Position numbers and translations under genes: made by a program. From Candidatus Levyibacteriota bacterium (lineage in GTDB: Bacteria; Patescibacteriota; Microgenomatia; Levybacterales; UBA12049), in NCBI GenBank assembly GCA_023245475.1, contig JAHFKF010000019.1:621-17713 (forward strand): DNA of 17,093 bases. The letters are read 5' to 3'. Shown here one piece after another: positions 6,774-14,102 of the stretch. The notes below the pieces were generated by a model. The model had not been told where the DNA came from and did no database searches. It was given only the letters and a program-made list of their open reading frames with translations. Every line of letters begins with the position of its first letter. The first letter of the stretch is position 1.

Positions 6774-8240
6774 ATGGCAAACGATCAGAAGACTGACATT
6801 ACAACCTACCCACCAGTCGTAGCCGTTCTCGGTCATGTTGATCATGGCAAAACCACACTTCTTGACGCAATTCGTAAAACTTCCATAGCTGACCGCGAAC
6901 ATGGTGGTATTACACAAACCATTGGTGCTTCAACAGTTGAAATTGTCCACGATGGCAAACCCTCCCGCATTACGTTTATCGACACTCCAGGTCATGAAGC
7001 CTTTAGTAAAATGCGAGGTCGAGGTGCACAAGCTGCCGACATAGCTCTTCTTATTGTCTCATCAGGGGACGGTGTAAAGCCTCAGACGCGGGAGAGTATT
7101 GAAGTGCTTCGTTCTACTGAAACTCCTTTTATCGTTGTCTTAACCAAATCTGATCTTCCCACCAAGAATACTGACAAAGTAAAGCAAGAGCTTCTCAAGG
7201 AACAAATCATGCTTGAGGGTTACGGAGGAGATGTTCCAGTTATTGAGGTTTCAGCGAGAACCAATCACAATATTAAGGAGCTGTTGGATTTGATTCTTCT
7301 TATGTTTGATATGCACAAGAAGCCTACCTATGCCCAAGATGTTTCATCAGCAAATCCATTGAAAGCTATTGTTATTGAGGCAAAACTTGATAATAGGGCA
7401 GGTGCCAAAGCTACTGTGGTTATCAAAAACGGCAGTATTCATCCTCGTGATATGCTCCAAACTGATAAGCAAGTCTTTAAAGTAAGAACTGTGTTTGATA
7501 CCAACAAAAAACCTCTGGAAGTGGCAACCGTTGGTGAAGCAGTAGAGCTTCTTGGATTTGAGGATGTCCCTCAAGTTGGAGGTATTATTACCGTTCAAAA
7601 AGCAAAAGAGACTACCTATGCAGAGTCAATTGAGCCATTGCAACGAGAACTTGTCTATCGAAAACCAGAACAGCATAATGGAATCTCTGTTGTGCTAGTC
7701 GCCGATACCCAAGGTTCACTTGAAGCTATTAGCAATGCTTTGCCCAAAGGCATTAAGGTTGTTCTTAAGAAAACAGGTGAAGTGAGTGAGGCTGATGTTC
7801 TTCTTGCCAAATCAACTGGAGGTATTGTCCTCAGCTTTAATACAAAACTTCGACCTGACGTGGTCAAAATGGGCTTTACTGAAAAGGTCTTGGTGCGCAA
7901 TTACACGATCATTTATGAATTATTGGATGAGCTTAATGATGCGCTTGAAGGAAAACTTCAGTCTCAAATGGAACAAATCTTTGGCGTTGCTACTGTTCTT
8001 GCTAAGTTTCCCTTTGAGAAATCATTTGCTTTTGGGGTCAATATCACTGACGGGCGACTTGCTCGGGGAGATAAACTTCGAATTATGCGAGGAGACGAAG
8101 TTATCGGAGAAGCATCACTTACATCACTTCGTGTTGGTAAAAATCCAACCTCCAAGGTTGAAAAAGGCCATGAAGCAGGAACCATTATTACACCGGTTCT
8201 TGACATTATCGTGGGAGATGTGATAATATCCCATAGTTAA
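6774..8240 (+). CDS. infB: Translation initiation factor IF-2, minimal form
   Basis: This 488-residue GTPase brings fMet-tRNA to the 30S subunit and promotes 50S joining. Only 14 residues precede the G domain, so the long N-terminal extension of most bacterial IF-2 (E. coli about 890 residues) is missing. G-domain motifs: G1 GHVDHGKT (20-27), switch/G2 region GGITQTIG (44-51), G3 DTPGH (70-74), G4 TKSD (124-127, usually NKxD) and G5 SAR (160-162, usually SAK). Domain 2 (about 185-275), domain 3 (about 285-390) and the C-terminal domain ending GHEAGTIITPVLDIIVGDVI complete it. The C-terminal domain has EAG where E. coli has ECG. No ribosome binding site is visible; coupling to nusA upstream is likely. 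Its last 40 bases contain a promoter candidate for the next gene. Confidence 0.95.
   Translation: MANDQKTDITTYPPVVAVLGHVDHGKTTLLDAIRKTSIADREHGGITQTIGASTVEIVHDGKPSRITFIDTPGHEAFSKMRGRGAQAADIALLIVSSGDGVKPQTRESIEVLRSTETPFIVVLTKSDLPTKNTDKVKQELLKEQIMLEGYGGDVPVIEVSARTNHNIKELLDLILLMFDMHKKPTYAQDVSSANPLKAIVIEAKLDNRAGAKATVVIKNGSIHPRDMLQTDKQVFKVRTVFDTNKKPLEVATVGEAVELLGFEDVPQVGGIITVQKAKETTYAESIEPLQRELVYRKPEQHNGISVVLVADTQGSLEAISNALPKGIKVVLKKTGEVSEADVLLAKSTGGIVLSFNTKLRPDVVKMGFTEKVLVRNYTIIYELLDELNDALEGKLQSQMEQIFGVATVLAKFPFEKSFAFGVNITDGRLARGDKLRIMRGDEVIGEASLTSLRVGKNPTSKVEKGHEAGTIITPVLDIIVGDVIISHS
8200..8229 (+). promoter_or_regulatory. Candidate internal promoter for the DHH-like gene
   Basis: A consensus TTGACA (8200-8205) lies inside the 3' end of infB. 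It is followed by GATAAT at 8222-8227 (16-bp spacer) or TAATAT at 8224-8229 (18-bp spacer). The predicted start would leave a leader of about 10-15 nt before the ATG at 8249. Its position in coding sequence keeps confidence moderate. Confidence 0.45.
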
Positions 8241-8248
8241 TTTAATCT

Positions 8249-9268
8249 ATGGATAATAATTCATTTGCAAAACTTAAAGAAGCTATCGGCAAAAGCGCCA
8301 ATATTGGTGTTGTAGTAGGACGAGATCCTTCTCTTGACCAAATGGCTGCCGCGCTTTCTTTCTACTTATTACTCAAACAAGCAAACAAGCAAGTTTCTAT
8401 TGCTGCGCCTGATGTTCCTTTGGTGGAAGTTTCTTCCTTAGTTGGCATCAACCGAGTGCAAACAAGCCTTGGTGGGCAAGCAGGAGATTTAGTTGTTTCA
8501 TTTCCCTATGTTGAAGGAGAAATCGAAAAAGTGTCATACACACTTGAAAATGGTTTGCTAAATATTATTGTTAAAGCAGGCGAACATGGTCTTTCTTTTG
8601 AAGAACAAGATGTCAAATACACACGTGGCAGTGGCCAAGTTGATTTATTGATTGTTATTGGTACGCAACGATTGTCTGATCTGGGAGAAATTATTGCAGG
8701 AGATAAGCTTGGCGATGTTAAGATTGTTAATATTGATAACAAGCAAGATAATCAAGGTTATGGAGATGTCGTGCTTGTGTCACCGCAAGCTTCGTCACTC
8801 AGTGAACAGGTTGCTGATATTGTTCTTTCTCTTGGTCTTCCAATTGATCAAGATGCTGCACAAAACTTGATGAGTGGTATTATGAGTGCGACGAAGAATT
8901 TCCAAGATCCTAAGACTTCACCAATTGCTTTTGAAATTGCAGCTGTTCTTATGAAGCGTGGCGCACATAGAAAAGCAGAAAATGCTCCTTCACAAGAGCA
9001 TCGAGAATGGGCACAATCTCCTGCCTTTACTGGGCAGCCTGTACAACAGCCAAGTATTGCTAATCGGGGTGGTGTTGCTTCCCCTCGTACTACTGTACAT
9101 GATCAATTTATGGATGATCCCTATGATCAACAACCTAACGAGCAAGTAGCTCCTGTACAATCAGCACCATCTAATGGTACATCAGCTTCTAATGAGCCAG
9201 ATGATGAAGCTCCAGTAGATTGGTTGTCACCAAAAGTATACAAAGGCTCTTCTAATTTCTCGTCCTAA
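8249..9268 (+). CDS. DHH-phosphoesterase-like protein with catalytic motifs lost (NrnA position)
   Basis: A 339-residue protein whose first 240 residues follow the NrnA/DHH phosphoesterase layout. Catalytic sites appear replaced throughout. Motif I is GRDPSLDQMAAAL (24-36) for HxxPDxDAxGS, keeping one Asp. Motif II is LLIVIGTQRLSDLG (133-146) with Gly138 where Asp is expected. The DHH triad is Asp163-Asn164-Lys165 in VNIDNKQDNQGYG. The DTG motif is SATKNF (213-218) with Ala214 where Asp is expected. It therefore probably cannot bind the Mn2+ pair used to hydrolyse nanoRNA or pAp. Residues 241-339 are a Gln/Pro/Ser-rich linker ending in DWLSPKVYKGSS, possibly a short interaction motif. Its place between infB and rpsO is where nrnA occurs in many genomes, supporting descent from NrnA. 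A role in RNA or nucleotide binding is inference. Confidence 0.7.
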   Translation: MDNNSFAKLKEAIGKSANIGVVVGRDPSLDQMAAALSFYLLLKQANKQVSIAAPDVPLVEVSSLVGINRVQTSLGGQAGDLVVSFPYVEGEIEKVSYTLENGLLNIIVKAGEHGLSFEEQDVKYTRGSGQVDLLIVIGTQRLSDLGEIIAGDKLGDVKIVNIDNKQDNQGYGDVVLVSPQASSLSEQVADIVLSLGLPIDQDAAQNLMSGIMSATKNFQDPKTSPIAFEIAAVLMKRGAHRKAENAPSQEHREWAQSPAFTGQPVQQPSIANRGGVASPRTTVHDQFMDDPYDQQPNEQVAPVQSAPSNGTSASNEPDDEAPVDWLSPKVYKGSSNFSS

Positions 9269-9277
9269 TCGTGACTC

Positions 9278-9306
9278 TTGTGATCGAGAAACGAAAATGC
9301 TATAAT
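9278..9306 (+). promoter_or_regulatory. Promoter of rpsO, predicted leaderless
   Basis: TTGTGA (9278-9283), a 17-bp spacer, then a consensus TATAAT (9301-9306). The -10 box ends seven bases before the rpsO ATG at 9314, the same geometry as at nusA, leaving no room for a ribosome binding site. Confidence 0.7.
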
Positions 9307-9313
9307 AACCCAT

Positions 9314-9583
9314 ATGCCGCTGTCAACGACACAAAAACAACAGATTATTACTGAATTCCAGACCGTCCAAGGTGACACTGGAAGCCCTGAAGTACAGATT
9401 GCTCTCCTTAGTAAAAGAATTGAGCGCCTGGCAGACCATTTGAAAGCTCACGCACATGATGTGCACAGTCGTCGAGGATTGTTATCAATGCTCGCAAAGC
9501 GTCGAAGACTTATTAACTTCTTAAAGAAGGTTGATGAACTAAGAGTTTCAGAGATTTTAAAACGAATTGGATTGAAAGATTAG
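9314..9583 (+). CDS. rpsO: Small ribosomal subunit protein uS15
   Basis: This 89-residue protein has the usual bacterial S15 length and shows its hallmarks: the DTGSPEVQIALL segment (21-32), HDVHSRRGLL (48-57) and KRRRLINFLKK (62-72). S15 binds the central domain of 16S rRNA early in 30S assembly and contributes to a bridge to the large subunit. It sits directly upstream of pnp, the near-universal bacterial rpsO-pnp arrangement. The last codons and stop overlap the -35 of a separate pnp promoter. In E. coli, S15 represses its own translation through a leader structure; with no leader predicted here, that mechanism seems unavailable. Confidence 0.97.
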   Translation: MPLSTTQKQQIITEFQTVQGDTGSPEVQIALLSKRIERLADHLKAHAHDVHSRRGLLSMLAKRRRLINFLKKVDELRVSEILKRIGLKD

Positions 9584-9600
9584 TAATTGTTTGCTATAAT
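9572..9600 (+). promoter_or_regulatory. Promoter of pnp
   Basis: TTGAAA (9572-9577, inside the last codons of rpsO), a 17-bp spacer, then a consensus TATAAT (9595-9600). It is the strongest sigma-70-type match in the window. It leaves a leader of about 73 nt before the pnp ATG, the longest predicted here. Confidence 0.65.
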
Positions 9601-9604
9601 GGAT

Positions 9605-9653
9605 TGAGAAGAGAAATCTCACTTCAAAAGTTGGTTATCCGCGTTTTGTGAAG
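9605..9653 (+). promoter_or_regulatory. Structured 5' leader of pnp
   Basis: Near the predicted transcript 5' end, TGAGA (9605-9609) pairs with TCTCA (9617-9621) around a 7-nt loop. Directly after, CTTC plus AAAA (9622-9629) can pair with TTTT (9644-9647) and GAAG (9650-9653), leaving GT bulged. In E. coli, PNPase controls its own mRNA through an RNase III-cleaved leader hairpin. A comparable feedback site here is plausible but is inference from position and pairing only. Confidence 0.35.
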
Positions 9654-9679
9654 ATTTGAAGAAAGTAGATAAAGAATAA

Positions 9680-12100
9680 ATGAATAAAAAAACCTCAGTA
9701 AGTATTGAATTTGCCGGAAAGACAATGACCTTTGATACAGGTGAATTGGCTCCACAAGCGACAGCATCCGTGTTGGCTCAGCTTGGTGATACCGTTGTGC
9801 TTGTAACAGTTGTTGAAAGTGGCAAAGACACAGCTCTTGATTATTTCCCTCTCTCAGTTGAGTACGTCGAAAGACTCTATGCTGGTGGTAAAATCAAAGG
9901 CAGTCGATGGGTAAAACGAGAAGGTCGTCCTTCTGATGAAGCTGTTCTTGCAGGACGTCTGATTGACCGTTCAATCCGCCCACTCTTCCCTAAAGAATTC
10001 AAACATGATGTGCAAGTTATTATCACTGTTCTCTCTGTTGATGGAGAAAACGAACCAGATATTCTCGCACTCAATGCCGTATCCGCAGCATTAGCAATCT
10101 CACGAATTCCATGGAATGGTCCAATCGGTGCTGTTCGTATGGGATACCGAGAAGCTGCTGAAGCTGCTGAAGGTGTTGAAGCAGGCTATATCCTTAACCC
10201 AACAGCAAGTGAATCTGCAACCTCTACTCTTGATATCGTTGCTTCACAAAGCATGGATAAAACAGTCATGCTTGAAGCGGGTGCGCTGCAAGTTCCTGAA
10301 GATATCGTTTATGGAGCAATTGAAAAGGCACATGAAGAAACTCGCAAAGTACTTGCTGGTATTGAAGACCTCGTTAAGCAAGTCGGGCAAACAAAAATTG
10401 TTGTAACACCTGATGAAGCTCTTGTTGAAACAGTTGCTCTGATTGAAAAGTCTTACAGTGCAGATGTTGAAGCTCTTATTGCCGCTCGTGTCTCAAAAGA
10501 AGGTAGTGGATCAGAAACTGATGAACTGATTGCTAAAGTTTTGGAAGACATTAAATCAAAAGATGCAGAGACGACCATTGACAAGAAATTAGTTGCCAAA
10601 GCTCTCGAAGCGGTTATGTTTAAGATCATCAGATCAAACGTTGTTAAGAAGGGGCAGCGAGCTGATGGACGAAAGGTTGATGAGCTGCGTGAAATCTCAG
10701 GTCGAGTCAGTGTTCTTCCACGAACTCATGGTTCAGCAGTATTCCAACGAGGTATTACTCAAGCATTAAGTATTGTTACTCTTGGCTCTCCTCGTCTTGA
10801 GCAGCTTATTGAGTCAGCAGAAGGCGAAGAAACAAAGCGATACATTCATCATTATTCAGGTCTTCCATACTCATTTGGTCAGACAGGACGTATGGGATTT
10901 GTTTCTCGACGAGAAATTGGTCATGGTGCGCTTGCAGAGCGAGCACTTAAAGCTGTTATCCCATCACAAGAAGTCTTCCCTTACACAATCCGAGTTGTTT
11001 CTGAAGTTCTCTCACAAAACGGATCAAGTTCAATGGCATCAACCTGTGGTTCAACCCTTGCGCTTATGGATGCAGGTGTCCCAATTACTGCTCCTGTTGC
11101 TGGTATTTCAATTGGTATGATGTCTGTTCCAAGTGGTTCAGCAGAAAAAGATGAATATGTCCTCTTGACCGATATCATTGGTCTTGAAGATTTCTCAGGA
11201 GATATGGATTTCAAGGTTGCTGGAACTGAAGCTGGTGTAACAGCAATTCAACTCGATGTGAAAGTCCCAGGACTTACTGACCCGCAAGTAGAAGAGATTT
11301 TGGGTCGAGCAAAAACAGCTCGTATGTCTATTCTTGGAACAATGAAAAGCGTTATTGCAGAACCACGACAAGCTCTCTCAGAATATGCACCAAAGATTGA
11401 ACAGATTCAGATTCCAGTCGACAAGATTGGTGAAATCATTGGGCCTGGAGGCAAAAACATCAAAGCAATCATTGCTCAAACAGGAGCTGATGTTGATATT
11501 GATGACAATGGTACCGTTAGTATCACAGCAGTTTCACCTGAATCTTTGCAGAAAGCAGTTGATTGGATCACAGGACAAACTCGTGAAGTAACACCTGGCG
11601 AAATCTTTGAAGGAACTGTCAAGCGAATGCTTCCATTTGGGGCGTTTGTTGAATATCTTCCTGGCAAAGAAGGCCTGGTACACGTTTCAAAGATGAAGAG
11701 AGGCTTCGTCAAAGATCCAAGTGAAGTTGTTTCAATTGGTGACACGGTAACTGTTAAAGTTGAAGAGAAAGATCACCAAGGAAGAATTAATTTAACTATG
11801 CTTCTTGATGACGATGCGAACAACAACGACCAAGCAGAAGAGCCATCAGAACCACAGCCAGAAGATAAAGGTTTTGAAAGAGCCCCATCTGCTCGCCCAC
11901 AAAGATCATTCCGTCCGGCAGGATCATTTGATCGCAACACTGATAGCCGTAATACAGATACTCGTAATGCTGGTAGTAGTGATGCACGTCCACGAAGTGA
12001 ACATCCTTTGGCTCAGCAATTCCGTCGAGAAAATCAAGAACAACGCCGTGGTTCAAGTCGCGGTCGATTTGGTGGCCCCTCAAAACGCTTCAGTAGATAA
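9680..12100 (+). CDS. pnp: Polyribonucleotide nucleotidyltransferase (PNPase)
   Basis: An 806-residue phosphorolytic 3'-5' exoribonuclease that degrades mRNA and can add heteropolymeric tails. Two RNase PH-like domains (about 5-150 and 325-555) flank an all-helical linker. The second carries GSSSMASTCGSTLALMD (448-464) and the active-site segment DFSGDMDFK, with Asp504, Asp508, Asp510 and Lys512. A KH domain follows (about 575-635; loop IGPGGKN at 587-593), then an S1 domain (about 640-709). Residues 710-806 are an unusual tail of about 97 residues, acidic at first and then Arg/Gly/Ser/Asn/Gln-rich, making the protein longer than the common 700-730. The tail probably adds RNA affinity or partner contacts. 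The start lies 96 bp after rpsO; a sigma-like gene follows 19 bp after the stop. Confidence 0.96.
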   Translation: MNKKTSVSIEFAGKTMTFDTGELAPQATASVLAQLGDTVVLVTVVESGKDTALDYFPLSVEYVERLYAGGKIKGSRWVKREGRPSDEAVLAGRLIDRSIRPLFPKEFKHDVQVIITVLSVDGENEPDILALNAVSAALAISRIPWNGPIGAVRMGYREAAEAAEGVEAGYILNPTASESATSTLDIVASQSMDKTVMLEAGALQVPEDIVYGAIEKAHEETRKVLAGIEDLVKQVGQTKIVVTPDEALVETVALIEKSYSADVEALIAARVSKEGSGSETDELIAKVLEDIKSKDAETTIDKKLVAKALEAVMFKIIRSNVVKKGQRADGRKVDELREISGRVSVLPRTHGSAVFQRGITQALSIVTLGSPRLEQLIESAEGEETKRYIHHYSGLPYSFGQTGRMGFVSRREIGHGALAERALKAVIPSQEVFPYTIRVVSEVLSQNGSSSMASTCGSTLALMDAGVPITAPVAGISIGMMSVPSGSAEKDEYVLLTDIIGLEDFSGDMDFKVAGTEAGVTAIQLDVKVPGLTDPQVEEILGRAKTARMSILGTMKSVIAEPRQALSEYAPKIEQIQIPVDKIGEIIGPGGKNIKAIIAQTGADVDIDDNGTVSITAVSPESLQKAVDWITGQTREVTPGEIFEGTVKRMLPFGAFVEYLPGKEGLVHVSKMKRGFVKDPSEVVSIGDTVTVKVEEKDHQGRINLTMLLDDDANNNDQAEEPSEPQPEDKGFERAPSARPQRSFRPAGSFDRNTDSRNTDTRNAGSSDARPRSEHPLAQQFRRENQEQRRGSSRGRFGGPSKRFSR
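11933..11977 (+). repeat. Three imperfect 15-bp tandem repeats in the pnp tail
   Basis: Three consecutive 15-nt units encode RNTDS, RNTDT and RNAGS (residues 752-766). The in-frame unit length suggests slippage-driven expansion within the disordered C-terminal tail. Confidence 0.6.
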
Positions 12101-12119
12101 CACTTCGTAATTACTTACC

Positions 12120-13082
12120 ATGTCACCCGAAAGAGTTACTACAGCAAAATCTAGGAATCGTGAATATCGATTTAAAAACGCTTCATTAAACGATATAACA
12201 GCAGATATTGATGATACGCTAATTACTCTACGCAACAACCCTGCGATCGATTCTGTCTATGGTTTTTATGCGGCAGTTGCTACTAAGTATGCAGATCCTC
12301 TCAGTCCGATAACGCAACGCATGATAGTAGAAGCAGCACAAACAGGAAATGAGCAGGGTAGAAAAGCATTTCTCTTTTTGAATATGAAATCCATTATTGC
12401 AGGAGTTTCTCCATATTTTTCAAACCTGGATGCTGACTATAATGATGATATTATCCAGCAAGGAGTTACATCGGTACTTACGAGTTTAAATACATTGGTA
12501 GCCGATAGTAATATGACGAGTAAGATACGTACTAGAGCTAAAGATGGAGCAATCAAGGTAATTGCAGAGAAGGCACACTTAGCATCTATGTTGATTGAAA
12601 AAGAGGGTGTGGATCTTTTTCATCAGCAAGCAGATCACATTTTTAGCCAGCATCCTTATGGTTTAACGAAAGAACAACTTAGTGAATATTCACAAAAGAT
12701 TGCTAGTCGGGTAAATCTGCCTGAGGCGTTAATTGGTAGTTACCTACACTATAGAAATGAAACATTACCGAAAGAGGTCTATCGTAAACAGCGTTATCCG
12801 TCAGAGCAACAGGTTATCTTACCTGATTTTATTACTCATGATCTGGATCTCGTACTTTTGCGGCCAGTGCTTGTCGCTGCATTACAAAAGCTCCCACCGC
12901 GTGAAGCGAGAATAGTTACTCTCTTAGAGGAGGGTATTTCATTACAGGAATTAGCAGCAGAGTATGGTGTGACATCTACTCGAATTGAACACATCAGAGA
13001 TGGTGGATATACAAAACTAAGAAGAATACTGAGAAGAGAAGAAAGTCCTTTCATAGGGGTATCAAGTGATATGTATGGTTAA
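12120..13082 (+). CDS. Divergent sigma-70-family protein
   Basis: A 320-residue protein. Residues 247-306 resemble sigma region 4: VAALQKLPPREARIV, then a helix-turn-helix ISLQELAAEYGVTSTRIEHI and YTKLRRILRR, which in sigma factors binds the -35 element. Residues about 77-125 resemble regions 1.2-2.2, with AFLFLNMKSIIAGVSPYF and DDIIQQGVTSVLTSLNTL aligning to the core-binding DLIQEG motif. Residues 181-218 look like region 3. The segment where regions 2.3-2.4 should melt and read the -10 (about 127-150) lacks the usual aromatic residues. It follows pnp by 19 bp with no promoter I can see, so it is probably co-transcribed. It could be an alternative sigma factor or a sigma-derived regulator; direct promoter recognition is uncertain. 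Confidence 0.7.
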   Translation: MSPERVTTAKSRNREYRFKNASLNDITADIDDTLITLRNNPAIDSVYGFYAAVATKYADPLSPITQRMIVEAAQTGNEQGRKAFLFLNMKSIIAGVSPYFSNLDADYNDDIIQQGVTSVLTSLNTLVADSNMTSKIRTRAKDGAIKVIAEKAHLASMLIEKEGVDLFHQQADHIFSQHPYGLTKEQLSEYSQKIASRVNLPEALIGSYLHYRNETLPKEVYRKQRYPSEQQVILPDFITHDLDLVLLRPVLVAALQKLPPREARIVTLLEEGISLQELAAEYGVTSTRIEHIRDGGYTKLRRILRREESPFIGVSSDMYG

Positions 13083-13103
13083 GTAATTCATTGCAATTTT
13101 AGG

Positions 13104-13132
13104 TTGTACAAAGCAGAAGAATTTAGTATCAT
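13104..13132 (+). promoter_or_regulatory. Promoter of the epimerase/glycosyltransferase unit, predicted leaderless
   Basis: TTGTAC (13104-13109), a 17-bp spacer, then TATCAT (13127-13132). Six bases separate the -10 box from the ATG at 13139, so the transcript should start at or very near the start codon. Confidence 0.55.
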
Positions 13133-13138
13133 TAGGTA

Positions 13139-14101
13139 ATGGAAAATATACTCGTTGCAGGAGGCGCTGGCTTTCTTGGTTCACATCTTTGTAAGAAGCT
13201 CTTGGAGGCCGGACATACAGTGTATTGTTTGGACAATCTTATTAGTGGCTCCAAAGATAACATTGTTACTCTTTTTGATAATCCTAAGTTTATCTTTATT
13301 GAGCATGATGTTGCACAGCCGTTTACTTCAGTTGCTGACAGGATGGCAGAGCTTCATACTATTTTTCATTTGGCTTCGCCTGCTTCTCCAAATCCAGCAA
13401 GTCCGAGAAGTTACCTTAGTCATCCGATTGAAACAATGATAACAAATTCTGCTGGGACGCATAACTTACTCTTACTTGCTAAAGATAAGAAAGCAAAGTT
13501 TCTCTTTGCCTCAACATCAGAGGTCTATGGTAATCCTGCTGTTTCGCCTCAGCCAGAGACCTATTTCGGCAATGTAAATCCCAATGGCATTCGTTCTGTG
13601 TATGATGAAGGTAAACGATTTGGTGAGGCATTGACGTGGTCATTCAGGCGAGTACACAATGTTGATGCGCGCATCATTCGTATCTTTAATACCTATGGAC
13701 CTTTTATGCAAAAAGATGATGGTCGAGCTGTCTCTGCTTTTATTACTCAAGCGATTGGTGGCGTCTCCATGACTATTTTTGGTGAAGGCAATCAGACACG
13801 AAGCTTTTGTTATGTAGACGATCTGATTGATGGTATAATAAAAGCTATGTTTACCGGAGGAACCAACGGAGAGGTCATTAACCTAGGTAATCCAGATGAG
13901 CGGACTATCTCGAACTTGGCAACGCTTGTTAAAGAGCTCACTGGTTCTCAAAGTCAGATTGTTCATGAAGGTTTACCTGCCGATGATCCAGTGCAGAGAA
14001 GACCCGACATTACTAAGGCGCAGAAGTTGTTAGGTTGGCAGCCAAAGATATCACTTGAAGAAGGACTCAAGAAAACGATTGAGTACTTTAGAACAAATTA
14101 A
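13139..14101 (+). CDS. Extended SDR, UDP-glucuronate decarboxylase-like nucleotide-sugar enzyme
   Basis: A 320-residue extended short-chain dehydrogenase/reductase. The NAD-binding motif GGAGFLGS is at 8-15. HLASPASP (77-84) lies where UDP-xylose synthases have the same segment, STSEVYGNP (125-133) provides the Ser/Thr of the triad, and YDEGKR (155-160) provides catalytic Tyr155 and Lys159. RIFNTYGPFM (181-190) and the QTRSFCYVDD segment (219-228) also match UDP-glucuronate decarboxylase (UXS), which makes UDP-xylose from UDP-glucuronate. Length fits the family's catalytic domain without an N-terminal membrane anchor. It is followed after one base by a glycosyltransferase gene, suggesting that it supplies a sugar donor for envelope polysaccharide. 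Other nucleotide-sugar dehydratases or epimerases are the alternative. Confidence 0.85.
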   Translation: MENILVAGGAGFLGSHLCKKLLEAGHTVYCLDNLISGSKDNIVTLFDNPKFIFIEHDVAQPFTSVADRMAELHTIFHLASPASPNPASPRSYLSHPIETMITNSAGTHNLLLLAKDKKAKFLFASTSEVYGNPAVSPQPETYFGNVNPNGIRSVYDEGKRFGEALTWSFRRVHNVDARIIRIFNTYGPFMQKDDGRAVSAFITQAIGGVSMTIFGEGNQTRSFCYVDDLIDGIIKAMFTGGTNGEVINLGNPDERTISNLATLVKELTGSQSQIVHEGLPADDPVQRRPDITKAQKLLGWQPKISLEEGLKKTIEYFRTN

Positions 14102-14102
14102 T

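Noticed and set aside
7786..8223. 145-codon plus-strand ORF inside infB in another frame
   Set aside because: It is nested in the conserved C-terminal half of IF-2 and has no recognisable features.
14055..14102. TTG start giving a longer GT2-GtrA protein
   Set aside because: It would overlap the epimerase by 47 bases and add residues before the family's typical MKIVIISPTYNE start.
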